64,000 nucleotides of DNA from Reticulitermes speratus (Eukaryota > Arthropoda > Insecta > Blattodea > Rhinotermitidae): positions 3,912,501-3,976,500 of the forward strand of contig JAJKFL010000011.1 in the NCBI GenBank assembly GCA_021186555.1. Reading direction: 5' to 3'. The translations under genes and the position numbers were made by a program. Below the pieces are notes generated by a model, which searched no databases, was not told the origin of the DNA, and saw only the letters and a list, made by a program, of their open reading frames with translations. Within the stretch, counting starts at the first letter, position 1; each line of letters begins with the position of its first letter. Positions 1 to 12,410 of the stretch are shown here, piece after piece.

Positions 1-1453
1 GAAATGTGACTTAAGTTAGGGAGCAATTTTCCATATATATGAATGCATATAATTTGTGTGTGTGTGTGTGTGTGTGTGAAAACACAAAATATAAATAAAA
101 ATGTTTGGTATAAGAGACATGAATGAAGAGGAGAGGAAATAAATGGGAATTTGTAACTTTTAGTGGTTGAAAAATGTGTGACGTTAAGGCGATTCTAAAT
201 AAAGGACTGGACAAAAATTTGGTGGACTGGAATTTACTTGTGAATGGTTTCACACTATCCCAGCTTTTACCTCGAAAACTTCACGTAGGTAAACCTTAGG
301 GAGCATACTGGATCTTTGGGCAAATAAGTGAACTCGGGACCTCCGAAATTGATATCACTCATCAACACAATTAAGGAAATCTAAAAAAAATGGAGGTAAT
401 TTTTTGTACATAAATATTTCGTTATATTTCTTTTATATGTAACTATTTTGAAAACAAGTTTTATATTCATTTTAAAAAAAATATGCCACTATTACACACC
501 TATCTTTGCAAAATGAAGACGGTCTATTTTAATTTACATTAGGCTATACATAGAATCATTATGACACACAAATGACGACCGTAAGCAAATATATCACATT
601 ACAATATCAATTCTGTTCATCAATAGAACTTCATAGATCAATCTCAGTCATTACCCAATGGATCCAACACGCGTGGAGATTTCATTTAGATTAGTTAACG
701 GCTTGATGGGAGCATAAGTAATTAGTAATTCCCAGCTCAATCACCTACACGCAGTGCCAGGAATTGTTCAACTAAACCAACTGTTTGAGTGTTATTACTA
801 ATAGCTGTCAAACATGGAACCACGCAGTTTCGCCTTTGGAACGTAAGTCATTTTCATTCTTGAAAAAGAGATGTCACATTCTTTCCCGGAACTTGAAGAC
901 AGATTCACTCTTTGAAGTTGAGGGGCCTGTCACTCCTGAAGAAAAAAGCTACAGTGACTCTCTGGAAGAAAGTCAAGGATGAAAAATATGGTCTAAGTGT
1001 AAACCCACATTTCCATCTATCAGACTACACGTTGTCAAAATTTAAAAGTCCACAGTCTTAAGAAGACCTGCTATGAGAAATTTATACTTCTTTGTGTTTT
1101 ATGACAGCATCAAGTCATGGATTTGGGGGGGGGGGGGTGTTCTCTCCAGTTTAGTGTCCTTTATGCACGGAAGACACTAACGCTGCATTCTTTCAAATTA
1201 TTACGTATTATAAATCAGACGATCCTGTGTTAAAATTAGATCGAATTGAACGTCCAAAATTTACTCCAGTATAAACCTAACATTATTATACAACTTTTTA
1301 ACATTTTAACCAATGTAAGATGCAACCAACAACTACAATTTTCACCTTTTATTTGTTTTAAACAGTGTATATGCACAATTGTGAAGAATTCATGTTTTAA
1401 TATGTAAACAATTGTACCAGTTCGTGTAAATAGTATGTGATTTGAGATAACGA
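1..1453. other. No gene seen; AT-rich DNA with simple repeats
   Basis: Only short frames occur, including a 65-codon frame at 785-982 with no recognisable motif. A (TG)12 microsatellite lies at 55-78 and a run of 13 G at 1125-1137. Bases about 1340-1453 probably belong to the element that carries the hammerhead-like core just downstream. Confidence 0.6.
55..78. repeat. (TG)12 microsatellite
   Basis: Twelve uninterrupted TG dinucleotides are read directly. The minus-strand frame across it gives a Thr-His run, which is an artefact of the repeat. Confidence 0.95.
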
Positions 1454-1498
1454 GTCCCTGAAGATGAACCCAAATTAAGGGTTCGAAACATGTAGGAC
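1454..1498 (+). ncRNA. Hammerhead-ribozyme-like motif (solo copy)
   Basis: In order: GTCC (stem I 5' side), CTGAAGA, an extra T, GAACCC, a short loop, GGGTTC (a perfect 6-bp stem II), GAAAC, a 2-nt loop, GTA, then GGAC, which pairs with GTCC. This is the conserved type I hammerhead core with a minimal stem III, the form reported in Penelope-like retroelements. The extra T between CTGANGA and stem II recurs in every intact copy in this window. Downstream, ATTTGTCGG at about 1537 resembles the ATTTGTTGG terminus of the palindromic elements, so this may be one arm of an old copy. Activity is inferred only. Confidence 0.6.
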
Positions 1499-1549
1499 AG
1501 TGAAATTACACAAATAATGTGATTAAATTGTACATTTGTCGGACTGTAA

Positions 1550-3383
1550 ATATATAGTATTACTTCAGTATGTTGTTTCCTACAGTCTTTGAGTTTCCAA
1601 AGAACTCTCAGTATTTGTATTGTACCTTATTTAATTTTTTTCGCTTTTATTATTCTTGCAGTTACGTATTACAGTAGTATACAGTAGTATACAGTAGACA
1701 TAAAATATTCCATCCTTTATGTCCTCTCTGTTACGGGTAAACAATTTTATTTGTCATAACTTTAGTTTAATACACGCTTTAACGAAACTGGATATTGAAA
1801 TTATTTTGGCGTACATATTATATTTTCAAGAACTTTTGAAGCAAGAAGAACACCGGAAAGAATTTTCAAAAAGGAGCTTGAGAAATGAATGTAAAGCAAG
1901 ACGGCAGAATTGAGGCAAAAACTCAAAATATAAGGTAACAGGGACAAGGAATGAACAACGAAAGTGTTAAGCTTAAGACGCGGAATAATTAGAAACAAAT
2001 TATAACTTTATATTTAAAGTCATTGCAATTCAGACAGTAAATAATTTGTAGCATAACAGGAGCGAAAGGATAATGGAAAAGAAAGAGATGACATCTCTTG
2101 TGACAAAAGAAGTGTTCAGAATGTGTCTATAAAAGAAGGAAAAAAAAAAAAAGAAATTAAGAGAAGCAAATAGAGATATTATAAAGAAATAAGACCTAGA
2201 AAACTTAATTTTCAGAATTGAGAAGGTCGCTAAGATGAATGAAATTTTGTAGTAAAGTAAAAGAGAAACTTGTCCCGAGCAAAATCCAGAGACTGATTTA
2301 TTACTGCATAGTTTTCTCGTTCCCGTACTTGTTAGTGTTTTTTTTTTGTTATTTTGTTTTTATTTCTGTCAAGAACGTATTATTTAAGCACATTTTCTTT
2401 TTATGTTTGCTTTTTTTATAACTTAAAGTTTCCCAATGTCGCCAGATCGTAATTTGTATTTACAATATTTATATTATATATATATGTACGTGTGTGGTAC
2501 TATCGTAACAAATTTGACACGCTCGTCTCCAATTTCTATTAGTTAACGCCATCTTTTTTTTATTATTACCCTTTTTAAAAACAGTACCTTAAATTTTCAC
2601 ATATTATCAAAATGTCTATTGCATACGCCATTTCAACATCTGATATTACGTGTCGCTAGTGTCGCTACCACCTCAGAATTATGTGCATTCATCAGGTTGC
2701 TATTACCAATTGTGCGAACGTTAAACTTCGGCCTTCAGGTACTCTCCAATAGCATAATGTTCATAGAAAATTTATTGAAGACTTGTACAGTATTTCAAAA
2801 CTGAAAACAGGTGACATACAACATGAGCTCATTAGTTTGTATATTTCCTTTGTTGAAAGTAAATCAGCCACGTAGGACGGTTAAATATTGAGAAACTTTA
2901 CGACAAGGAAATAAGAGATGGAGTTCAAACCGCGGCCAGTTATAACCAGTTAATAACCAAACAAAACACTTTCAAAGCTTTCATTTTAACTGATCGTTGC
3001 ATCAGTTGGAAGTTAATGTGATTGCTTTCAAGCTGGAAATGTGTTTTGATTCAGGATCGATGCCGTCCAGAGCTGTAATTGGTGTTGCGCCTGATTAGAG
3101 TCTGCACCATCACAACTAACTGTCCTTACAGTCGTGAATATTTGGTCTGATCCATGACTACTGAAACAGATGATACACAGACCTGCTGCTGTTACTGTGG
3201 ATGTAAATGGCGACAATACTAAAAACAATAGCAATAAATAGAGGGGAATGAATGCCCTTGTCACTGATGGGTATCAAAGCAGAGCCTTCTAGCCGGCAGT
3301 CATTCAATTTACTCTGCTAACACGGTTCTTTATTGAAACTATGTTCCAGCGACAATTTCGTAATAAGGTACACAGGTTATAAC

Positions 3384-3384
<1 letters not shown>
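1550..3384. other. No gene seen; AT-rich DNA
   Basis: A short tandem duplication (ACAGTAGTAT) lies near 1670-1697, along with A-rich and T-rich tracts. The only frame worth mention is on the minus strand at 3028-3264. Confidence 0.55.
3028..3264 (-). CDS. Hypothetical small frame with signal-peptide-like start
   Basis: A 78-codon frame begins with Met-Thr-Arg, then a hydrophobic Leu-rich stretch over residues 5-18 and a small-residue region ending in Thr-Ala-Ala-Gly near residues 24-28. That resembles a secretory signal with a cleavage site. The rest has three Cys and no family I recognise. It has no homology support and no visible exon structure, and chance frames of this length are common here. 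It is listed because the N-terminus is signal-like, not because I believe it is a gene. Confidence 0.12.
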   Translation of the reverse strand: MTRAFIPLYLLLLFLVLSPFTSTVTAAGLCIICFSSHGSDQIFTTVRTVSCDGADSNQAQHQLQLWTASILNQNTFPA

Positions 3385-3414
<30 letters not shown>

Positions 3415-3418
3415 CTTC
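3385..3418. repeat. (CTT)n tract, the 3' tail of the adjacent LINE
   Basis: About eleven CTT units. On the minus strand this reads (GAA)n and lies directly after the 29-bp repeat array and the LINE 3' end, so it fits a simple-repeat tail of a LINE insertion. Confidence 0.8.
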
Positions 3419-3766
3419 GGTGGCACTACAGTCCAATGCGGACCTTCGGTGGCACTACAGTTCAATGCGGACCTTCGGTGGCACTACAGTCCAATGCGGA
3501 CCTTCGGTGGCACTACAGTCCAATGCGGACCTTCGGTGGCACTACAGTCCAATGCGGACCTTCGGTGGCACTACAGTCCAATGCGGACCTTCGGTGGCAC
3601 TACAGTCCAATGCGGACCTTCGGTGGCACTAGAGTCCAATGCGGACCTTCGGTGGCACTACAGTCCAATGCGGACCTTCGGTGGCACTACAGTCCAATGC
3701 GGACCTTCGGTGGCACTACAGTCCAATGCGGACCTTCGGTGGCACTACAGTCCAATGCGGACCTTC
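3419..3766. repeat. 29-bp minisatellite, 12 copies, at a LINE 3' terminus
   Basis: Exactly 348 bp, which is 12 units of 29 bp starting GGTGGCACTACAGTCC. Units differ by single bases (a C to T in unit 2, an AC to AG change in unit 8). On the minus strand the array sits between the LINE 3' region and its (GAA)n tail, so the unit is apparently the last 29 bp of the LINE 3' UTR amplified in place. Because 29 is not a multiple of three, all three frames stay open and produce spurious repetitive proteins on the plus strand. Confidence 0.92.
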
Positions 3767-4400
3767 GCCTCCTTTACGGCCCTTTCCCAGTCAGCTCTGT
3801 TTTTTTACCTTTCTTTCCAGTTGTTAATTTTACACTTCTTAATGTCTGTTTGTACACAATTCCACCATCTGTTTCTTGGTCGACTTCCTTGGGGATTATT
3901 ATTAAATACTTGACTTATTGTTCTTTTATTCTCCATTCTGTTAACATGACCAATCCATTTGAGCCGACCTATTCTGACAAATGACAGTATATCTAAATCT
4001 CCAAACACCTGCTTTAGTTCCTTGTTATGTCGCTTTCTCCAATTTTAATTTACTTTAATTGCCCCAAATATTCTTCTCGAAAATTTTCGTTCAAAAACTG
4101 CCAGCCCTTTAGCAATGTCCTTATTCAATGTCCACACTTCTGCTCCGTACGTTACCACAGGATTTAGTATTGTCTTATAAATTTTAACTTTTTCTGCTCT
4201 ACGTACTGATTGACTCTTTAGTAAAGGAAGAAGTGCATAGTATGCTCTATTTGCATTTGTAATTCTTTTTTTCAATCTTTGGTCTTAATTCATTTTTATT
4301 TGTTAAGACTGTACCAAGATACTTTATAACACTAAACTAGCTGTAATGTTATGTGGAAGTATGTTCATTTTTGTGTAGGTTTGGAATCACAAATTCTTTA
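3767..4400 (-). mobile_element. LINE 3' fragment, reverse transcriptase C-terminal region (broken)
   Basis: Two minus-strand frames make the region. 4045-4275 holds a motif typical of the segment after the RT domain of non-LTR retrotransposons (KIYKTILNPVVTYGAEVWTL, then ERKFSRRIFG). 3805-4008 continues in another frame with RLKWIGHVNRM, then a Pro/Arg/Trp-rich tail. A frameshift near 4010-4040 separates them, so this copy is dead. The 5' portion is missing. The element ends at the 29-bp array and (GAA)n tail to the left. It differs in sequence from the GTTA-tailed LINE family elsewhere in the window. Confidence 0.8.
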
Positions 4401-6194
4401 CATAATTTGCTTTACGCCAGTAATAGGCAACCAGTCCCGTGAGGTCCGCATTTGTACGCCGAAATTTAGAGTGCGGCTAGCAACATTTTTGGAAAACACA
4501 AAACTTGGTTATTCCTCGTCAGAATAAAAGATGATTATTTTGAGTGTCTTTGTGAGCTTCGCAAGGAATAAGACTTGTGAACAATATTTAAGTTGTAAAG
4601 AATTTCATGCACAGAGTCGGAGAAAACTTTCCACCACTTAACGAGGGGGGGGGGGGGGGATGAGAAAAATACGGAGTTATGTCCTCGAAACGTCTTCTTA
4701 CTCTTTCAGTTATAAGTGTTTAATAATAGTAATAATAATAGCAATAATAATAATAATAATAATAATAGGTACATTTCAGTCTTAATTTCGTAATATGTGT
4801 CTGTATCTTTCATAAAATGATTATTAGTGACACAGAAACACGGCAAATTTCTCGTTGACGTCCTTATTCTTAAAAGCAATATAATTCCTAAGCATTAAAT
4901 TATAATCTTTTGCGATATTGATTTTTATTTCAATAATATTATTAACTTTTGTTTTATTCCCCTTATCGCTTAATATAAAATTAGTTTTTGATGAGAAAGG
5001 ACTTTTACACTTAGCAATGTTTCGCTGCTCTTAAGGTTTGGATCTACTTAAAGTGGCCTTTTTTTTCAAGGAAAACTTCTTCTCCTGTTCTCTAAACTAC
5101 CTCATATAACTCCCACGAGTTGTGAGACAAATCACAAATGACGGGCTGAGCTTAGGCAGTACAGTAGACATTAACGCTTCGTGATTAGGCCTACACACTG
5201 TGCAGTTTTATAGAGTGCCGCAACAGAGGCTGGAAGAATGATCCCCTTTTCATCAGCAGTTATGAATGTGATGATTGTCGCTTTGTAATTATATTTCACT
5301 ATACTGGCATTAGATGTCACTACATTGACAACTGAAAGACGGAGGAGAATACTGCCGAAATATAGGACTGTAAAAAACGAAGCGAGATATAGGAAGTCCA
5401 CAGGGTGCATAAAGCTGTTGTTCCCATTTCACGTGTAATGCCGATCTTTATATGGTGTCATTATTTTATCTGACAACTATCATTTACCGCTTCTCATCGG
5501 TGTGTTTATCGTATTAACGTAATCCTCTCAGCTGATCGCCCACTTGGAGCTGCGACGTACATAATTATATTAAGAGTAGTGCTTTGTCGAAATTATGAAA
5601 TGTATTTATTTCCCGTACTTTTGACCGTGCCAACAAAATAACGAGACCATTTCACCCTTAAGCTACCTATCTTATCGAAGGGCAGGCAAATGAGATATTT
5701 ATCCATACTGTATTAGACACAAAATCTCATGTAAGGTAAAAAAAAAACACACTTCAGCCTTTGTATGCGCAACCCGTGTATACACGATGGAAACAAATTT
5801 CCAGGTATGATAGAGGTAACCAAAATAAGGATTTTTAGATAAGGATCTCGTGTCCAGAAACGCATTAGTTGGAAGCAGTGGAGGGTCAAAGTCGCGCCAG
5901 ATATTCGTCTATTGCCTTATTTAACCTGTGGCGCGAATTTGATGCTCCATTGCGTGAAACGAATGCCTTTCCCAACATAATTTTCTTACCTCAAAATCCA
6001 TAATTTGGTCCACTCTGACATCCCTGAAGGCTTGGCGGTGTTTTTCTTTTCCATCGTGTATATATATGAGGCCTGACGGTGGTGTAGTCTATCAATAGAT
6101 AATTAAATATTGCTATAAGTAAAACGAACATATTTACTAAAAGTTTTTTTTCCTGAAAAGTGTAACAAAAGTATCACTTCAATAGGTTAACAGT
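4400..6194. other. No gene seen; simple repeats
   Basis: Contains a 15-G run at 4645-4659 and an (AAT)n tract at 4721-4768. Short frames such as 5171-5410 on the minus strand show no recognisable motif. Confidence 0.55.
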
Positions 6195-6722
6195 TTTTAG
6201 GCGACTTCCCAAAATTGGAAAATTCGACTGTAAGCTTTGTCGTGTCTGGTCGTCCATCCGTCCGCCTGTCTGTCCGCATGGAACAACTTGGCTCCGACTG
6301 GACGAATTTTCATGAAATTTTGTATTTGAGGATTTCTTGAAAATCTGTAGAGAAAATTCAATTTTGATTACAATCTGACAAGAATGACAGGTACTTTACA
6401 CGAAGACCTATGTACATTGATTTAGTATCTCGCTGAATTCTTCTTAGAATGAGAAATATTTCAGACGATAGTTACAGAGAAAATCAAAACACACATTTTA
6501 TGTTTCATAAATTTTTCCGAGAATCGTGCCGTTTATGATTTAATGTGGAAAAATATGGTACAGCCAGACAGGCCACAGATGACAATATAATACGGCGCAT
6601 GCGCTTTGCATGCTGGATAACTAAGGCTACAGACACACACTCACAATATGTAATGCTTTTCCACGGCAACAATGGTTACACGAAAGCGCCTCAATATTAC
6701 TTTACACGTATATGGCCTGTTT
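6195..6722 (+). mobile_element. Family G interspersed repeat, copy 1
   Basis: About 530 bp that recurs at 9907-10325, 18510-19043 (reverse) and 22068-22620. Shared landmarks are a CTGTCTGTCCGCATGGAACA block near 6270, a TTTTCATGAAATTT block near 6310, ACAGGCCACAGATGACAA near 6570, and a terminal block near 6700 with GGCAACAATGGTTAC. The 97-codon frame at 6545-6838 is a by-product of the repeat. I do not know its class. No terminal inverted repeat or tail is obvious. Confidence 0.8.
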
Positions 6723-8376
6723 TTATTCCTTTCTTACGGATCTTACTGGGTTCGAATTATGGCTTGGAAAGGGCAGTTTTCTCCTCTAGAACTCAGTGGC
6801 AGTTTACGGTTTGTGCAAGAAAGTATTTGGGGAAGTGATGTCAGAACTTTCATCCTTCACACAATTGCTTGTTTATCGGTGTGTTCCTGTGTCTAAGCAC
6901 GAAATCATAAATGTTTATGGTTAACTTCCTTGGATTTCTTAAAGTCTGCACAATATTACATTAGTTTCCAGATTCAGAATTTTTCAGTTCTGTGTTGGAA
7001 AGAGACAACCTGTAATAACCATTGAAAAATGGGTTCTATCAAGTGGCAATTCTTATCTTTGCATCGGGAAGACAGCCTGTAATTTGAATTTTGGTCGGGG
7101 CATTCAATACTCTGAATAAGAATTTCGTTGTGTTTCTCAGTTCTTCTAGACAAGTGCCTACATGATACATCTAATTATGACTGTATAGTTCCTTCCCAAT
7201 AAAGTCCAATTCATTATTCGCTAACCATCCTAAAATTCAATGCGATATGATCTGACAGGCTAACAATATTATTAAATAAACCATACATACATAATAAAAT
7301 TAAATGCGGTAATATGGTCTGTCAGTTTTCGTGTTGGATTGGGCGTGGTGGCATAACAATATTTTTTACTCCTTCCAGAAATTCAATTCCACGGCAAGTT
7401 CCTTTACTAACCGAAATATCTGTGTAGAATATAACATTTGTACAGCCTGTTGGAACAGGTCTGAGTTCCTAAACAGAACAACAGCAGCATGTATTTGCAG
7501 CGACACCGAACACTCGCGTGCACAATGCATGTGAAACGTAAACCGCGCCGAGCTATGAGAGCAGCTGGGGGCTGTATCATTCTGCTCCTAACAAAAGGTG
7601 AACATGAAGGCGGAGACAGAGCCTGTAATAATGCGAGGTTTGTCACTGATCGCTAAACTGATATGCTGCTGGTCTAACAGCGGGTCATGTCCGATCCCTA
7701 TCATTAAGCATAAGGAGGCATAGGGGTACTATCTGGAAGCACACAGCACTGATTCTATTTCCCCCCCCCCCCACCCCACCCAAAACCCATGTTATATGTA
7801 GATCTACTTTCCTTCCAAAGAGCTTTATACTCATCTGGTACCACGTGTTTACTTTCAGGTGATTATGAAAAAGTTTCGTTTAATAAATTACTAGATGGAA
7901 AATTTGTCTGTACACCTAAACACAAAGCCACTGACATGTGTATGTGGGGCAGTGGAGATGTAAATCTACGCATTCTTTACATCGGCAATAGATGGATGTG
8001 AATACCATCTTCACGCTACGTTGCATATTTCCCTGTAGCCACTGGATAGCAAGGTGGAAGACAGCTTGGCCGGGGCTCCAGAGATTCTATTTACGTGCAC
8101 ATAGAGGAAACACAGGTCTGCCTAAAGAAGAACTTCTTAGCCTAGTCCTTAAATGGGCACGAAATTTTATAAATATTTATATTCAATAAACTCTACAGCA
8201 TTAGTAGTAAAATTAGTAGTAGTGATAGTAGTAGTAGTGATAGTAGTAGTAGTGATAGTAGTAGTAGTGATAGTAGTAGCAACAAAAATGTATTAAATGT
8301 GTTTTAAACAACAATACTAAAATTAATTACAAGCCTGTCCACTAAGAGAGACAGTATATAAAGAAACAAACGTCAT
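6723..8376. other. No gene seen; simple repeats
   Basis: A 12-C run lies at 7761-7772. An imperfect array of GTA and GATA units with a 15-bp higher-order period lies at 8201-8279. No coding or RNA feature is recognised. Confidence 0.55.
8201..8279. repeat. GTA/GATA array with 15-bp period
   Basis: GATAGTAGTAGTAGT repeats about four times within a longer AGT-rich tract. Confidence 0.85.
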
Positions 8377-8525
8377 AGATCTGCGCTCTTCTGGGAAATT
8401 GTTTATCGACGTTTCGGGACAAAGTATAGGTCCCATCTTCACGCGTCAACAATCCGAGTAGGGAAAAAAAGTCGGTAAACAATTACCACACGACGCCGCA
8501 TAGTATCCCAGAAGAACGCAGATCT
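8377..8525. mobile_element. Small inverted-repeat element with decayed hammerhead-like core
   Basis: The left arm 8377-8410 (AGATCTGCGCTCTTCTGGGA, then AATTGTTTATCGAC) is inverted at 8471-8484 and 8507-8525. The right arm is split by about 22 bp of extra sequence. Next to the left arm, the minus strand reads GTGAAGA, T, GGGACC, loop, GTCCC, GAAAC. That is a hammerhead-like core with the first C of CTGA lost. It is probably an eroded relative of the palindromic hammerhead elements listed below. Confidence 0.5.
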
Positions 8526-8529
8526 CATC

Positions 8530-9906
8530 AACATCGCGGCGGAAGCCTGAAACCAAACATTATAAAGTGCAAATACAATAGGAATTAAAGAGCAGAGTGT
8601 GTGCGTTTGTAGCAGGCTCAGCTGCCGTAGTGTATGATTAAACTGTGCGATCTTGCTAACAGTTTTGAAACACCAGGTTCCGTATTTATTATCAGCAGAG
8701 GCTTAGACTTTGCGCGGTGTCGTTAATTGATCACCTTCATAGAAAATAAAAATAAGTTTATTATTTAGACAGATGTCTGGCATTTTGATTGTACACAATA
8801 AAATTCAGGTTATAGGTAAGGGGTTCGAAAGACTTCTTAAAGTCCTTCGCAGGATACCACAAAATTAGTAGGGATCGATATAAGCATATCAGGTATCGAT
8901 ACAAAATTCCATATCAATTTTCATCCCTACTTCGAATACTGTATTCTAATGTTTGTTAGTTTACCCTTTATTATAAATTACAAATATATGTAACATTCTG
9001 TGTGTATAATGCCTATTTATATTCTGAAGTATTCACGGACTCCGGTACGGAAAGCCGTGCCCCGGCAATTTGTACCGGCTTCCCCCCCCCCCCCCCCCCT
9101 CGAACCTCGAAAAATCGCTCTTTGTCCCGCTATGCATACAAAATCAAAAATAAACTGCGTGTGTAGAAGGTAGAATTTTTTAATATAAAACCTGGTGGCA
9201 CGTAAAAAAATCACTTAGCTTTAAAACGTTAAAAGACAGCACATACGCTGTTCATGCACAGTTACACCACATTTTGTGCCGTTCTGCTAGCCTATATAAA
9301 TAACCTAATATGGATGTAAATGACTGGTCTGAAAGACTGTCAACTTGTAACACACACAAATGTCTGTCCGTCCGTCCAGTCCCCCTCAGCGACAGGATAC
9401 GCTAAGTTTTAAAAAATGTCGCCTAAATTGGTTATTTGAACTAGGTGGCTTATGAAGTGGTGGAATTGTGGTGGTGGGGTGGGAAATAGTTTTTCATAGA
9501 CGTAAAATGGCCGACTTCCTCTCGTGAACCAATCAGAGTGCAGTACAATGCATCACGTCGGAAAGTGTCAGTCTATTTATTTTCTTGCTGTACACAAATT
9601 GATCTCCTCATAATATGTACATTGCCGTGACGGCAACAAATTACTGCTGTGTTTATGTCCGCCGCTTTGCTGGCTGCCTGACCTATCAGCGCTGTTTGTA
9701 AACATGGCATACAGTTTGTGGAATTACAGCCATGCAAGTTTCAAAAAATAACAATTCTACAGTCTTACCTTCTCATTTCGCGTAACGTGCTTCATTATTT
9801 AGCGTTTTCTATTATGGAATTTATTTGCCACCAGACATTTAGACAGCGCATTATAATTTCCCAGCACGTGACCATATATAGGCATATGTCAGGTAAAACT
9901 GTTGTT
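8530..9906. other. No gene seen
   Basis: Includes an 18-C run at 9082-9099 and a CTGTCCGTCCGTCC tract at about 9363. No other feature is recognised. Confidence 0.5.
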
Positions 9907-10325
9907 AGGCTTTTTGGCATAGTCGCAATAGAGCTTATTAGCTTCGCCATGTTCTTCTGTCTGTCTGTCTGTCAGTTCCCACGTATCAGTGCAGCTCCCA
10001 CTGAAAGGATTTCGTGATATTTGAGACTTTTGAAATCTGTTGAGCAATTCCAAATTTTGTTAAAATCGGGCACAAATATCGGGCACTTTACATAAAAACC
10101 GAAGTGTGTTTCATGTTGTTGGCTGCGACGTACGAGTATGTTGCGCAACAATACAGAGGACACACTGCTGTGTTTCCGTGGCAAGACTTGCAGTATTTAT
10201 TACATTGCTGACAGTGACATTCACAGCTCAACAATACACACAGAACGAAATTTTGTTTTTGAATGGCAAAAATGTTTACGCGAACGCGCCACGATATTAC
10301 GTTACACCTACGTTGCCTTTCGTTT
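9907..10325 (+). mobile_element. Family G interspersed repeat, copy 2 (diverged)
   Basis: Shares the CTTCGCCATG...CTGTCTGTCTGTC start, a GGGCACTTTACAT block near 10080 and the terminal GTTTACGCGAACGCGCC block near 10280 with the other three copies. It is more diverged and shorter in the middle. Frames at 10106-10401 are by-products. Confidence 0.65.
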
Positions 10326-10744
10326 TTTTTTTGTATCTATGTGTGTTCTAGTTGTTAGAAGTATATATTCTGATACAAATCACAAATTACTTTATGTATA
10401 AATTTGTTATTTTGTAAAGAAATCGTACCCCACTATATTAACATGTCCTTTCTTCTGTCCCCCTTGTAACTAGCAGAAAATTGTCGTACGTGATAAGCGG
10501 TGAGTTATTGCTCAATGACAGTGACTGCGCGTATGGGAAGTTTCAGATTCTGAAGTTGGTGAGCATGCATATCAACGTACGTGATATCTTGTGGTGTGCT
10601 GTAAACGTGGTAATGTTTCGGAAATACAGAAGTAGCAGCTTCTACAAACATTTTGGGACGACATACCAAATAAGAGGGTTCACATCCTAGATGATCGCAT
10701 TATTAACAATAGTTAATAAGCTATTACTTTAGTAATCGGAGCTC
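10326..10744. other. No gene seen
   Basis: No repeat family, RNA or coding signal is recognised. Confidence 0.5.
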
Positions 10745-10988
10745 TTCTACCTCCTCCTTGTTGTTTTAGAGGGTTATTGTTTCACCTGATCACACTCAAT
10801 GACACACACATACACTCGGTAGGACTCCTCTGGAAGAGGGATCGGCCCGTCGCAGAGATCTTACCTGACAACACACAACACTCACAAGAGACAGACATCT
10901 AAGCCCCCGGCGGGATTCGAACCCGCAGTCCCAGCAAGTGAGCGGCAGAAGACATACGACTTAGATCGCGCGGCCAACGGGATCGGGT
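10745..10988 (-). mobile_element. SINE family C (tRNA-derived), old copy
   Basis: The minus strand begins with a tRNA-like head: CCGATCCCGTTGGCCGCGCG near the A box and GGGTTCGAATCCC-like B box at about 10909-10925. A body containing CTCTGCGACGGGCCGATCCC and TCCAGAGGAGTCC follows. Diverged from the younger copies at 31512, 56441 and 57786. No clear TSD. Confidence 0.8.
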
Positions 10989-12410
10989 TATGAGAAATAT
11001 GCATTTGAAATATTAGGTGTGCAAATGTGGAATGTATAAACAGTTGCCTAACCACAAACAAATTATGCAAAGAACGTTCAGCTGTTGTGCGGTGTTACAT
11101 CCTGTCCACTGGCAACTAATACCTGTGGTGACAATTTACCTGTCTACTCGGCGAAAGTCCCAGAAGACTGAAATATTAAGCAACACCGCTGTGAGAACCT
11201 CAAGTCTCGCAGGTTATATAATTCGATAGATAAAAACTTACATTCTTTTTTCAACTCAAACATGAGATTTTTTAAAAAAAAACACTCTTTTATACCAAGA
11301 CATTTTCTTACATCAACCATATCTTTCATCTTCCTCTAGTAAGGACAAGTTTCTTAACTTATAAATTAGAATAGTTATGTAGGAACCTTGTATTTTTCAT
11401 TTCGATATATTCTGAAAATTCACAATTATTTGAGGCAGGGGTGAACAAATCTCGAAAGCCAAATCGTCCGAGCGACTTAATTTTTTACGGTGGCGCCAAA
11501 TACTTTTGGGTCTTCAGTGTGCAACTCTAACGAAGGCCTAGAATTTTGAAGTGGTTCCTAGATTTTTCGAAAATTTTTGCACATTTCTTTGAGGAAAGGC
11601 GTAAAAAATCTAAATTGCTATGCTAATCCACGAATATTTTCTGCCGATAGCTGGGTGTGTAATCTCTTTAATCTTTCCTGGTTGAAGTTTTTTTTTTGGC
11701 AAATCTTGGGATTCAGAGTGTGGCCAATCTTCAGGTCTTTTTGGTCAGGGAATGTTCATTGATATTAACTTCTGGCACGAAGAGCTAAATGGAAATACAA
11801 ACTCTGAACCCGAAGAAATGTTCGTCTGTTTAATAGTAAACACACACGAAATAGGTAGATAAGCCTTTCTGTTGTGAAAGACAATAAACATTCATGGTTA
11901 CCAAAACAATATGGCTTGTTGCATATGGCAGCACTCTCGACGCATTAAATGTTGAAGCTATTTAACTTAACTGACACGCCCTCTTCTGGCATGCCACCAC
12001 ACTATATTTATTTTCTATTACATACACAAAGACAAATTGAAAACGCGCCTCGTAATTAAACTTTTCCACAAGTTCTGAAATTAAATCTCGTTAGCTTACT
12101 GGTTGAAGCAACCAGACATGAGGGTGTCTGGTACGTATATATAGCACTGTTCTGTTGAGATGTGAACAGTATAGCAATTTGACAGTGGCGGATACTGCGC
12201 TGCATCGAGAGCCATTCCACTGAATCAAGAAAAGCGACTGAGAGTGTGACTAAATGAAACTGTAGAACAGAACCCAGTACAAACTTATTAATCTCCGGTG
12301 ATTTGGTGCTGAAACATGTGGATGGGCAAAGAAAAGCGACCTCCCCATTACGTTTTCAATTTATTGAAGACCACGGACTTAATATACAAATATGGGAAGA
12401 ACACGGAGAG
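10989..12410. other. No gene seen; possible old repeat
   Basis: A block near 11540-11600 (TAGAATTTTGAAGTGGTTCC and following) resembles 49204-49250, so an ancient interspersed repeat is likely. Nothing else is recognised. Confidence 0.4.

Noticed and set aside
3333..3984. Repetitive proteins of up to 182 codons on the plus strand
   Set aside because: They are translations of the 29-bp minisatellite in three frames and continue into antisense LINE sequence.
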